A stretch of DNA of 64,000 nucleotides from Ophiosphaerella korrae (Eukaryota; Ascomycota; Dothideomycetes; Pleosporales; Phaeosphaeriaceae). Positions 55,437 to 64,000 of this stretch are shown one piece after another (position 1 is the stretch's first letter; each line of letters starts with the position of its first letter). The notes beneath the pieces are model-generated. The model was not told the origin of the DNA. It saw nothing but the letters and a program-made list of their open reading frames with translations, and did no database searches. Where the stretch lies: positions 124,001 through 188,000 of the forward strand of contig JALNQF010000027.1 of the NCBI GenBank assembly GCA_028456385.1, read 5' to 3'. Position numbers and translations under genes: made by a program.

Positions 55437-56550
55437 ACTGAAAACTAGAGTTCAGTTATGCTAAACGCACAAGTGCAGTGGGAATGCATCTTTAATCGAC
55501 ACATGTAAAAGCAGACAGCTGAAACTGTGTAACGTTCTGCTACGTCATTCAGGTTGCCTGATGCAAGATGACTGTGAAGCTCGGTTCTTTAGCTTTCTCA
55601 TTGGGTGCCTTCATGAGTTTGTACGCCATAAGCACTGGCCCCCACTTCTGATCGCATATTCAAGCCCAAAGATCGACATTATGACTTTAAATAAATAACC
55701 CTTACATCCAATAATGCGATGCTATGCAGGTGCACCCATTAGCAGCGTGAGGGCATAGGCTTTCGTGACGTAGTACTGATCTACAGGAAGAAAAATGTTT
55801 GTAGGATGGGAACCACAGCTTGCGCGTTCATTGTACCCTACATGATCAGCAAATGCTCCATCATTTTCAGGTGTCTAATCTTGCAATGAATGTAAAATAT
55901 GTGAATACACCAAGAATATCATCAATAACAAAATTGTGCTCAAATTGGAGATTTTGACTTCAATTTTAGCACAAGATGCCCTAGAAACAGGTTCGACGAC
56001 AGCATTTTCTGTAGCTTTTCTCATTCGTTCCCAAAAGTACAAGCATAAGCACCCCAAACTTTATACAAGGGGGGGTGAGGAAAGGTCGAGTATGTGTGTC
56101 TAGCGCACAGACGAAATTTGTATGAAATTTGCCCAGTTGTTTAGAAGATTCCCTGGCCCACATGCCCATCCTTTCTTCACACCCCTTGCAACGGTATCGC
56201 GGAACTACCCAGCGCTATTTATAGCACTACCCAACCATAGATTATTGTTTTTAATGATCCTACCTCCTACTCATCCCGGTACCGGCGTAACTCAACCTAC
56301 ATCACAGCTTCAAACCTCTAGGGGTCCGAAGACAACCATGTGTTCCTCTCCCTTCAAAAGCCTAGAACATCACAACACCACACTTCCCAATAACGCACAT
56401 GGCAAATGCAAAATCAAAGAAATTCATCCGTCATGCATACTATTCTCATCTAGCTTCAGAAATCATCATGTCATGATAGCATAGCTAGATCCCCGGGCGA
56501 TGCATTCATCACATAACTGGCCCACTAACCCAGCTGCAGAGGACAAACAT
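55437..56550. other. intergenic stretch
   Basis: About 1.1 kb between two - strand genes. Frames present are short and unsupported. It holds the 3' region of the small nuclear-type protein gene and the promoter of the membrane protein gene; nothing else is seen. Confidence 0.45.
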
Positions 56551-57193
56551 CTAGGTCTCATCTTCACCTTCATCAGCACCACCCCAAGCAGCCAACATAT
56601 CATCCTCATCCTTGGGCTCCATCTTCAGGCGCTGAGCAAAGGGCACGTATTCCTTGCCATGACCGAGCTTGCCATCATCAAATACCTCGCTCTTCGCGTA
56701 CGAAGTACCAGGTGTGGTACACATGCGCTTGCCACGGTCCGTCAAGGGCGACTCGATGGCATCAGAGTCGGCGTCATCAGACGCGGGCCTCTTCTTGCTG
56801 GTCGACTTTGCACTTCCAGGTGCAGCCCGCTTCTTGGGCGTAGTGGTGATCTTCTTGGCTGAAGTCGAACCGTTGGCAGCGGACGTGTTCTTCTTCTTCC
56901 AGCCATAAAGGCGACCCTCGACAGCCTTGGGAGTGCATTCTATGTGTGCGCATTAGTAGGTGGATGAGATAATGGTGGGTGGGCGGCGGTTGGTGGGTTG
57001 GTCGTACCGATGCCGGTCTCTTGGATCCGCGCAGCAAGCTTTTCGGTGAGTTTCTTGGAGAACGAGACGTTGTACGCTTCGAAAACTCCTTCGATGAGCT
57101 GGAGGAGTTGTTTAGTCTTTGGATCGGACAAGACGGGGGAGGTTGGAGGTCTCTTACGATGGCGTCAAGCTTGGGTGTCCACTTTACTGGCAT
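56551..57193 (-). CDS. small lysine-rich fungal protein, probable nuclear factor
   Basis: Predicted CDS is complement(56551..56939, 57008..57116, 57158..57193), 177 aa. It has two introns, one only 41 nt, which makes the first junction less certain. It opens MPVKWTPKLDAI, a start common to a set of short fungal proteins with a Myb/SANT-like first half. A helical segment (QLLQLIEGVFEAYNVSFSKKL) and the TPKAVEGRLYGWKKK motif follow. The second half is Lys/Ser/Thr-rich with nuclear-localisation-like KKRAAPGSAKSTSKKRP and ends acidic (PKDEDDMLAAWGGADEGEDE). DNA or chromatin association is an inference from composition and start motif; the family has no name I can give. Confidence 0.65.
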
Positions 57194-57539
57194 GTTTGCG
57201 ATGCTAGATGGATGCTGGGAAGCTCTTTAGCCTATGATTGACGCGACTGGAGCTCACGGCATGACTTACTTTGGATGTGTGGTGTTGTGGTGGTATCGTA
57301 GGTTAGCAGGGAAAAGAAAGAAAGGTTTTAGGAGGGGAGGGCACAGTATAAAAGTGTGAGTTGAGGGTGGCGCTAGTGAGGTGAAAGAGAAAATGCTCTG
57401 TAAGTGCGGTATTTTCGTCCTTGACCTATCCTCACGGATCATGCCTTGCTAGCATAGGAGCCTGAAGTGAAGTCGAAGTTTATATCCCTAAGCATTCGAG
57501 AGAAATTGCGAGCGTAGTACTCAGAAACTACTCGCATCC
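57194..57539. other. short intergenic stretch
   Basis: About 345 bp between the small lysine-rich protein's start and the 3' end of the next - strand gene. It contains a purine-rich tract (AGGGAAAAGAAAGAAAGG) typical of fungal promoters; nothing else is seen. Confidence 0.45.
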
Positions 57540-60533
57540 TCAATCCTTCTTCTCCTTCTTCTTTCCCTTCTTCTTCGCCGCGGCCCGGTCCTGCTCCTCC
57601 TTCAACTCCTCCTGTTCTTTCAACCACATCTCCTCCTCGCCCTTACTATGACCCCTCAACTTAGGTCCCTTCTTCCGCTCCAAATGACCCGACCAAAAAA
57701 CACCCCGCTGGCCTTCCTCCCGTCGAAAACGTGGCGCAGAAAGAAAATGCTCGTCTTCACGTACCTTTGGGGTCTTGACGTCTTTCTCTTTACCCTTCAG
57801 GTTGTAAGTCGACGAAAGTTTGTCTTGTGGCGTGTTTGTTGGTTCCTCCACTCCAAAATCCCCTGGCGGCCCAGAAAGTGAAAGGGAATACTTGCCATCA
57901 CGTACCTTGGTAGAGTTATCTTTGCCCTTGCCCTTGCCCTTGCCCTTCGTACCGTCAGTCGACAAATCCTTTCCAGTCCCACGCTCAATCCCAAATCCTC
58001 CCGAAAACGCAGAAGCAGATGCAGATGCAGAAAAACTTATTTTCACTTACCTTGGGGGTGGTTTTCTCTTTCTCTTTCTCCTTGCCCTTCACACGGTCAG
58101 TCATAAATTCTCACTTGCCACATACATTGCTCCAACAAGCGCTGAAAGATGGGGGGAAAAGTTCATATCACGTACCTTTTGGCTGTCACCTTCTTGAGCC
58201 ACCACGTCAGTCGGCGGATACTTGCTTGTCGCAAACTTGAAGCCGGGCGTCACCGGCGACGGCAAGGTGGCCTGTAGCCGCGAAGGAGGAGGCAGCGCCT
58301 TGATTGTCACCACGGAGTCTTGGCTTGTCGAAGCCTCCAGGATGGGCTGAGGGTTGGCCGCCGCCTCCTCGATCGCTATGGCCGTGACGCACCTGAAGCT
58401 TGCGTCCGAGTCGTCCGAGTTGTGGCGAGCATGCCGCCCGAACTTGAAGGCCGAGGGGAAGTAGAAGCTTTTGGCGAAGTCGGACATCTTCGACTTGCTC
58501 GACTTTTTCTCTACCGTTTTCTCTACGGCGGCTTTGGCCTTGGACGACCCGGCGACCGTTTCTGGCTGCCATGGTAAAGCTGAAAATAGGCGTGGTGCCC
58601 GCGACGATTCTGTGGCCGCCTTTACCTCTGGTTTTGGCTGACTTACCTCTTCTTGTAGCTGCGGAGCGCTCCTTTTGGCTTTGAGCTGTTGCTCAAGCTG
58701 CGCCGCCCACGCGTTGCACTCTTCAGTGCTTGCGCCTCCTCTCCGGTATTTCTTCACTTCCTTTAACTCTGGGCTTTCAGGGCCTTTGCCCAGCTCTTCC
58801 TCTTCGTCGACTTCTTCGATTAGCGAAACGAGCCTAACTAGGCTCCGAGCACTCGCCTTGGGATTTATTCGATGCCTTGGGGCAGAGCTTGACAAGCCGT
58901 ATCTAGGTAGTACCACGGGGGGAATTGGCCAAGTAGGCGATGTGGAAGGAACTCGAGATCGAATCGCTGGCTCATTAGGCAGCACTGGTGCTCTTGGATG
59001 TGTCATAGAGCTAGAAGGCTTTGACGGACTTGTACTAGATCGATCAGACGCATAAGTCGACTCTCTGCTCAACGACGCCAACGCGGCCTCAACACCACTT
59101 TCACGAGACTGACGCGACGATGAGCAAGTGGTCTCTCTACTCAGCGTGTATGGTGTCACATCAGTACTGTTTTCGTGGGACCGATGCGATGATTCAGTCG
59201 TCTCTCTGCTCAAAGTGTACGTTGACGGCTCAGCGCTATTCTCTCTCGATCGGTGCAGAGCAGAGTCAGTGTTAGATGCTCTATTCTCCAGAGAAGCCAG
59301 CTCGGAACTCGGCCTGACTTCGCTGATGATGCTGCGGAGAATGTTGCTGTAATCGTAGCCCATGTCATCACTTAAATCGTCACCTTCATCTTCATCCGCC
59401 AACGCTTCTTCCATATCCGACAAGATCTTCGTAGCCCATGCTAGGTACACGCCTCTCTCGTTCAGTCTCAGAACGTCGTTCTTGCGGCGCTCATTGTGCA
59501 TGCGCAAAAGCTCGGTGCGCTCCTCCACAACGATGTCGTAGTTTTCTATAAGCTTGACGGGCTCACCGTCAACGACCTTGAAAACCTTGTCGGTGGGGTA
59601 TTGTCTGGCAATGTTTGATTCATCACCTGCGAGGGCCCTAAGCCTCTGCGAAAATCTGGAATCGATTAAAGACCGTAAGTCTTGTTGGCCATGTTCTACG
59701 ATAATTGCTGCGGCTTTGGCTCTATCTTTGATGGATATTAGAGATGAGGGGATGTCTGCACTGTTGGCGATGTGCGAAAGTGAGCTTAGGCGGCTTGCGC
59801 AGAGGGTTCGTGCCATTAATTCAATGTCATCTTTGACGGCCTCGTACACCGCTCTGGAATCAGGATCAGAAAGTCTAATTGGCGAAGGAGGTGCGTAATG
59901 GACAGGAACAACAGCCGGAGTCTGCGGCGGTTCCTGATTCTTTGGCGTGAGCTGCTCCCAGAAGCCACCCTGAGAAAAGGCATTACCAGGCGTAGAAGGA
60001 GAGAGCGTTGGATGAGAAGACAGTGACGTCGAACTGGGAGACAATGTCGGGCGGCGAGGCAATGGTGCTGGATCCGACAATGGTGTCGCAGGAGTACGAG
60101 CTTCCACTCGATCCCTATTGAACGGCGTTATAGTACTTCCCAAAGGAATCAAGCCAGATGATATAGCGAGTTGCAAAACGTCCTCTGCCGACATAGACCT
60201 CAATTGAGGACTAGTTCGCGTATTATTCTTTGATCTCGCAACAATTGCCCTTAGTTCATCACCACGCACCTTTGGTGGATCGAACAGTCTAGCTCTCAAT
60301 CTAGGACGGTCATCCTCGGTATACCATGGAGACAATGGGTCAGGAGTGAGCCTCAACGGATCTTCTGCTTGAATTCGACGGATTTCAGCTAATGTCAGGA
60401 TCCTCTCTGCTTTGCTAAATACGCTGTCTCTATAGGCTTCAATGATTTTGCGGAATCGTTCCTTTTTTTCTTCCGTTTCGAGGTACTTCATCGCCCCGCT
60501 AATGTACCTCTCGTTGAAAGGGATGTCAGGCAT
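57540..60533 (-). CDS. large fungal protein of unknown function with a 3' array of Lys-rich micro-exons
   Basis: Predicted CDS is complement(57540..57668, 57765..57794, 57906..57944, 58051..58086, 58176..60533), about 863 aa. The long first exon encodes an opening MPDIPFNERYISGAMKY and a conserved-looking helical part (RFRKIIEAYRDSVFSKAERILT, and residues 240-420 with ELMARTLCASRLSSLSHIA). It then becomes Ser/Arg/Glu-rich and disordered. The four last exons start GG(C/T/A) and the first three end in AAG before GTACGTG or GTAAGTG donors. All are phase 0: GKEKEKEKTTPK, GKGKGKGKDNSTK, GKEKDVKTPK, then a coiled, Lys/Glu-rich tail ending KKKGKKKEKKD. The last acceptor could be three bases upstream. 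An in-frame Met at 60611 would extend the start by 26 residues through a duplicated leader and is not preferred. No known domain. Confidence 0.65.
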
Positions 60534-60558
60534 GGTTGCGACGCCGCACAAAGCGGAG

Positions 60559-60670
60559 TTGCGATCAAGGTTGACGGTCAACGTGTAGACATGCAGACGT
60601 GAAAGCTCCAAATGCGGTTGCGATCAAGGTTGAAGGCCAGCGTGTAGACATGCAGACATGCCAAATGCGG
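60559..60670. repeat. tandem duplication in the 5' leader of the unknown-function gene
   Basis: Two direct copies, 60559-60617 and 60618-60670, each beginning TTGCGATCAAGGTTGA and ending CCAAATGCGG, 59 and 53 bp long with a few differences. It lies immediately upstream of the chosen start at 60533 and creates a spurious in-frame extension. Confidence 0.8.
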
Positions 60671-60947
60671 GTACGAAGCGTGAAGATGTCGAGGCCTCAA
60701 ATGGTCGTGGCCAATACCCAGGGCAAAGCAGAAGAACGCGTGCAACTGTGAGGTCAAAGGTTGGCTGTGGGTGACGGTGAAAAAATAAGTAGAGAAAGGT
60801 ACACATTGTTGTGACAAACGCAAGAAAAGGCGCCAGGCAGGCAAGCAAACGGATAGAGGGATTTCTTCCACGAGGTGAATGGAAGTTGACACCTAGAAAA
60901 ATGTGGGATTCGCTCTATGAGGTATCCAACGCCAGCCATGCAAATGC

Positions 60948-62669
60948 CTAGTCTAGAAAAGTAAAAAGATTTGTGTGCACAATATTCAGCGCGCGGTCCG
61001 CTTCGCGCTCCTCAATGACACAGGATATATTGATCTCACTTGCCCCTGGATGACAACAATTAGCGATTATACTTTGAACAGCCAGTAGTCGGAGGCTTCC
61101 AACAACACAAACAGGACGTACCTTGCGAAATCATCTCAATGTTGATATTGTTCTGACCCAGAACACCAAAGAATCGTCCACTAATACCAATCATATTCTT
61201 CAATTGCTTACCGACCAAGCTCACAATGGCCATGTCAGGTACAATGTCGATAGCCCCAAGTTGGCTCAGGTCATTAACAGCGCCTTGGAGATCTTTGTCC
61301 TGGATCTTGTATTCATCTTCGCCCCCACCACTGAGTAGTGCGGACTCGGAATGCAAAGCCATGGAAACATGGACCTCAGATGAGGAGATGAGGTCGACCG
61401 AAAGGTGCCAACGATCAAGGATGCTGAAAATATTCATCAAGAAGCCGTGGGCACGGGTACGCTTGTTGCTATGCACGTTGAGCACGACAATATTGTGCTT
61501 GATAGTGACTGCAGTAGGACGTCTAGGACCCCGACGACGGGTGAGAACGCTGGACGATCGCGTACGGAAAAGCTGAGAATTCTTGCACAAAGGACGAGCA
61601 CTGATATCAGAGATATTGTCAGGAAATATGATGGTTCCAGCGTTGCGTGGATTCATAACGTTCTTGATGCGAATAGGAATACGTGCACGAATAACCTGTT
61701 CCATGGTGAAGGGATGGATGACTTCCGAACCGTAGAACGTTAACTCGGCCGCCTCAGAGGGCGTGACGGTGGCAAGCAAAGCAGCCGTAGGGACTTTGCG
61801 CGGGTCTGCGGTGAAAATGCCGTCCACCTCCTTCCAGACCTGGAGCTCCTTGGCCTTGATACCAACAGCAACCAAAGCAGCGCAAAGATCCGTGTAACCA
61901 CGTCCAATAGAGCTTAGTATTCCGCCAGGCACATTGCCAAAGTAGCCGGTAATCACAGGTACCTTGTCACCGCATGACTCCACCTCCTTGGCCAATGCCT
62001 CAGCTAGGTTCTGGTAGAACAGTTCGTTCAACCCCTTGGTCGGCACGGGGAATCGGACCACGTCAGACAAATCGACGAACCGAGCAGGCGTGCCACGGTC
62101 ATTCAGCAATGCCGCCATGTAGCGACAGCTGAGCTTCTCGCCCTTGCTAACAATCTTGTCTTCGACACGGCTAGTCACTTCCTCCAAATGTTGCGCCGAC
62201 TCGAGAATCTTGGTCAAGCTCTCACACTCGGCATTGACCTCATCGGTGAAGGCAATGAGTATTTCGGCATTCTGGAAGGTTTCTACCGCAGCCTTGATAT
62301 GGTCCGCCCGTATGGCCTCGATGATCTCGTCGTATCCTCGATGGCTCGGTTTCTCAGCAGCGCGGGCAGCACGGAGAAGGCGGTTCGTGGTTCCCTCAAC
62401 TTTGGTATTGTTGCTGCGTGCAGAGCAGACTATGGCCGCGCGATGGTCTTTGAGCCCATTGCTATACAGAGTCAGTGACTAATTGTCCCGTGGTGTGTCC
62501 ATGGTGTCGCAAGGGATGCGTACCTGACGATCGCGGCTATATTTTCTGCAAACTTGCCCACGCTCGTGCCGCCAAACTTGAGTACCACCCATCCTCCTGG
62601 CAAATGCTTTTCTTCCATGTGAGCTATCCGCTCAGACCCGTGGTTGTGTCCGTTTACGACTGTAGACAT
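60948..62669 (-). CDS. HOM3: aspartate kinase
   Basis: Predicted CDS is complement(60948..61045, 61122..62461, 62524..62669), 527 aa, with introns of 76 and 62 nt. It phosphorylates aspartate with ATP, the first committed step to threonine, methionine and isoleucine, in the cytosol. The N-terminal kinase core is GWVVLKFGGTSVGKFAENI. Further core motifs are KGEKLSCRYMAALL, GRGYTDLCAALVAVG, VDGIFTADPRKVP and SEVIHPFTMEQ. Two C-terminal ACT domains (VTIKHNIVVLNVHSNKR, DIVPDMAIVSLVGKQLKNMIG, NINIEMISQGASEINISCVI) provide feedback control by threonine. The last 32 residues come from a small separate exon that completes the second ACT domain. Length is as in yeast Hom3. The start at 62669 is chosen because MSTVVNGHNHG follows the usual variable leader; a Met 8 codons upstream is possible. 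Confidence 0.92.
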
Positions 62670-63256
62670 TTTAGGTTCTTGTGTATGGACCAATCAACAC
62701 GAGGTTTATTTGTATAGTTTTACGTTATCTAGGGTCTGAACGCACCAATTAGGTGTATTTCAGCGTGTGAAAGGTGTTATGTGAGAAGAGGGATGGTTTT
62801 GCGTGAAATGATTTCTGGTCCTTGTGGGGCCTAGTCATAGCATTGTTCCGACCTCGCACGCCATTCCGAGTAAGCCCATCGAACCACCGGAACACCGGCA
62901 GATGAAATTTTGCCCTAGCCCACCGCCACCTAGACCGTTTTCATTCACAACACGAGAATTCATAAACTGCATAACAAGCGAGTGAACCATTCGATAATAT
63001 ATCTCAGCCACCGTAACCTATGCACAGCAAGCATCCAAGCACAAGCAAACCCAGTATTCAGACTTGGATTCCTATAAATACACTATCCACTAATCCAAGC
63101 AATAATCCCGTCCCGAAGGCAACGCCCATGAAAATGCCGCAATGCCTCACAACGCCCCGCGCCGCCAACCCAGTTTCCCAAACCTAACAAAACCCATTCA
63201 CCAAGGTCCAAAAGCGTCCGACGATTCATCCATCAGACTCCATCAGGAGATCGTTC
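62670..63256. other. intergenic stretch between aspartate kinase and the kinase at the right edge
   Basis: About 590 bp containing the aspartate kinase promoter and the 3' region of the next gene. No further gene or repeat is recognised. Confidence 0.45.
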
Positions 63257-64000
63257 CTAGCGCCTGCGGTAAATGTCGTCGTTGCGCGCATGGTTCCTAT
63301 CCCTCCGCTCAGGACTCTTAGATCGCGTCCTACCCTCTCGTCGGTCCCGGCCAAAGTTCCTAGAATCTCCGGGGCGCTCGCGATCGCGATAGGCGCGGTT
63401 GCGGTCGTCAAGTGGACCATCCTTGGAGTTGCCGGAGTCGCGGGAGCCCCTGCGTTGCCTTTCGTCCGGTTCGCGTGAGCGTTGTTGACCTTCGTAGCTG
63501 GGGATGTAGACGTCGCCTGGGGGAGGCGCGCCTCGGCGCCCGTCGGCATTGTAGCGGGGGACGTTTGGTAGCTGGTGGCGGCCCTCGCCTGGTGGGAGGG
63601 GGAGGTTGCCGTGGCGTACGTCTGCGCCGTTGCCCCAATTTGGTCGACGCTCGCCTGGCGGTGGTGGAGGGGGTCTTTGTTCGTAATGTCGTCGATCGTA
63701 TCCACCTCGAGGAGGGCGTTCAGCACCAGGTGGTCCGCGATCTTGTGCTCCATGTCTTCGGTCACCATTTTGCCATGCGTGGGGTGGTGGGCCTGAGCCA
63801 GTCCATTCGCCATTAGGGCCTCCTCCAACTGTACCGCCTGCAGGGGCTGGAGGTAATGCTTGCTTCTGGCCTCGCGCATTTCGGCGATCAAGCTCGTGCG
63901 AATCAGCAAAGTGTGGAATGTCTTCTTCGCGCATGGGTTTGGGGTTTTCTTTGAAGTAAGGGTGGTCTATCGCATCGATGGCATTGATGCGTCGGCGCCA
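63257..64000 (-). CDS. Bur1/CDK9-like protein kinase, C-terminal end only (runs off the window)
   Basis: The frame enters from the right edge and ends at 63257, giving the last 247 residues. It begins [22 protein letters not shown], the end of a CDK-type kinase domain (helix I with the HPYF motif), followed by [23 protein letters not shown]. That tail is characteristic of fungal Bur1, the CDK9-like kinase that phosphorylates the RNA polymerase II machinery during elongation. The remainder is Arg/Pro/Gly/Asp-rich and disordered ([38 protein letters not shown]), ending DDIYRRR. The catalytic lobe, cyclin-binding helix and start codon lie outside this window, so identity as Bur1 rather than another CDK relies on the [14 protein letters not shown] signature. 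Confidence 0.75.
   Translation of the reverse strand, partial: WRRRINAIDAIDHPYFKENPKPMREEDIPHFADSHELDRRNARGQKQALPPAPAGGTVGGGPNGEWTGSGPPPHAWQNGDRRHGAQDRGPPGAERPPRGGYDRRHYEQRPPPPPPGERRPNWGNGADVRHGNLPLPPGEGRHQLPNVPRYNADGRRGAPPPGDVYIPSYEGQQRSREPDERQRRGSRDSGNSKDGPLDDRNRAYRDRERPGDSRNFGRDRREGRTRSKSPERRDRNHARNDDIYRRR

Noticed and set aside
63226..63909. Second - strand frame of 227 codons overlapping the kinase end
   Set aside because: The frame that reads through the right window edge carries the HPYF and [14 protein letters not shown] kinase-tail signature; the other frame is low-complexity Ala/Thr.

Overview
This window looks like a filamentous ascomycete nuclear genome (Pezizomycotina; a Dothideomycete is plausible but not provable from sequence alone). 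The reasons are short spliceosomal introns of about 45-110 nt with GTANGN donors and CTNAC branch sites, an iterative fungal polyketide synthase, HET and fungal ankyrin proteins, and housekeeping genes such as a fungal aspartate kinase and deoxyhypusine synthase. All exon structures are my own reading from frame, splice-site and family-motif agreement; there is no transcript support.

1-28.7 kb: a secondary-metabolite cluster. From left to right it holds a 2-oxoglutarate oxygenase (-), a P450 (+), a highly-reducing-type PKS (KS-AT-DH-MT-ER-KR-ACP, 2619 aa, -), a small SnoaL-like cyclase (+), an NRPS (half C-A-T-C-A-T, 1950 aa, -), an FSH1-type serine hydrolase (+), a second P450 (-), then two broken genes: an MFS transporter (-) and a TauD-family dioxygenase (+). 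The ordered PKS / SnoaL / NRPS core resembles the ochratoxin cassette (otaA-otaY-otaB). Residue-level details support that logic. The PKS DH has lost its catalytic His and Asp, and its ER cofactor motif is degenerate. This suits a poly-beta-keto chain that a SnoaL protein could cyclise to a methylated dihydroisocoumarin. The first NRPS A domain lacks the Asp that holds an alpha-amino group, as expected if it activates a carboxylic acid, while the second keeps it, as expected for an amino acid. No halogenase and no regulator gene is visible. All five divergent promoters of the cluster carry the same element, TTACACGTCAT or a close variant, including the promoter between the two dead genes.

24.7-31.8 kb: a decayed flank with the MFS, TauD and HET-domain pseudogenes, all with in-frame stops at expected Trp positions. 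32-33.5 kb: an ankyrin-repeat protein with a Lys-Pro-Glu repeat linker.

34.7-49.4 kb: GC-richer core genome with a Snt1-like double-SANT corepressor carrying a 92-residue polyglutamine tract, deoxyhypusine synthase, and a MATH-MORN-RING protein. 49.6-53 kb: an island of 114-bp inverted-repeat elements (MITE-like) next to a small ankyrin gene. 53.7-64 kb: a Cys-rich multi-pass membrane protein, a small lysine-rich nuclear-type protein, a large fungal protein whose 3' end is built from repeated phase-0 micro-exons, aspartate kinase, and the C-terminal end of a Bur1/CDK9-like kinase that runs off the right edge.
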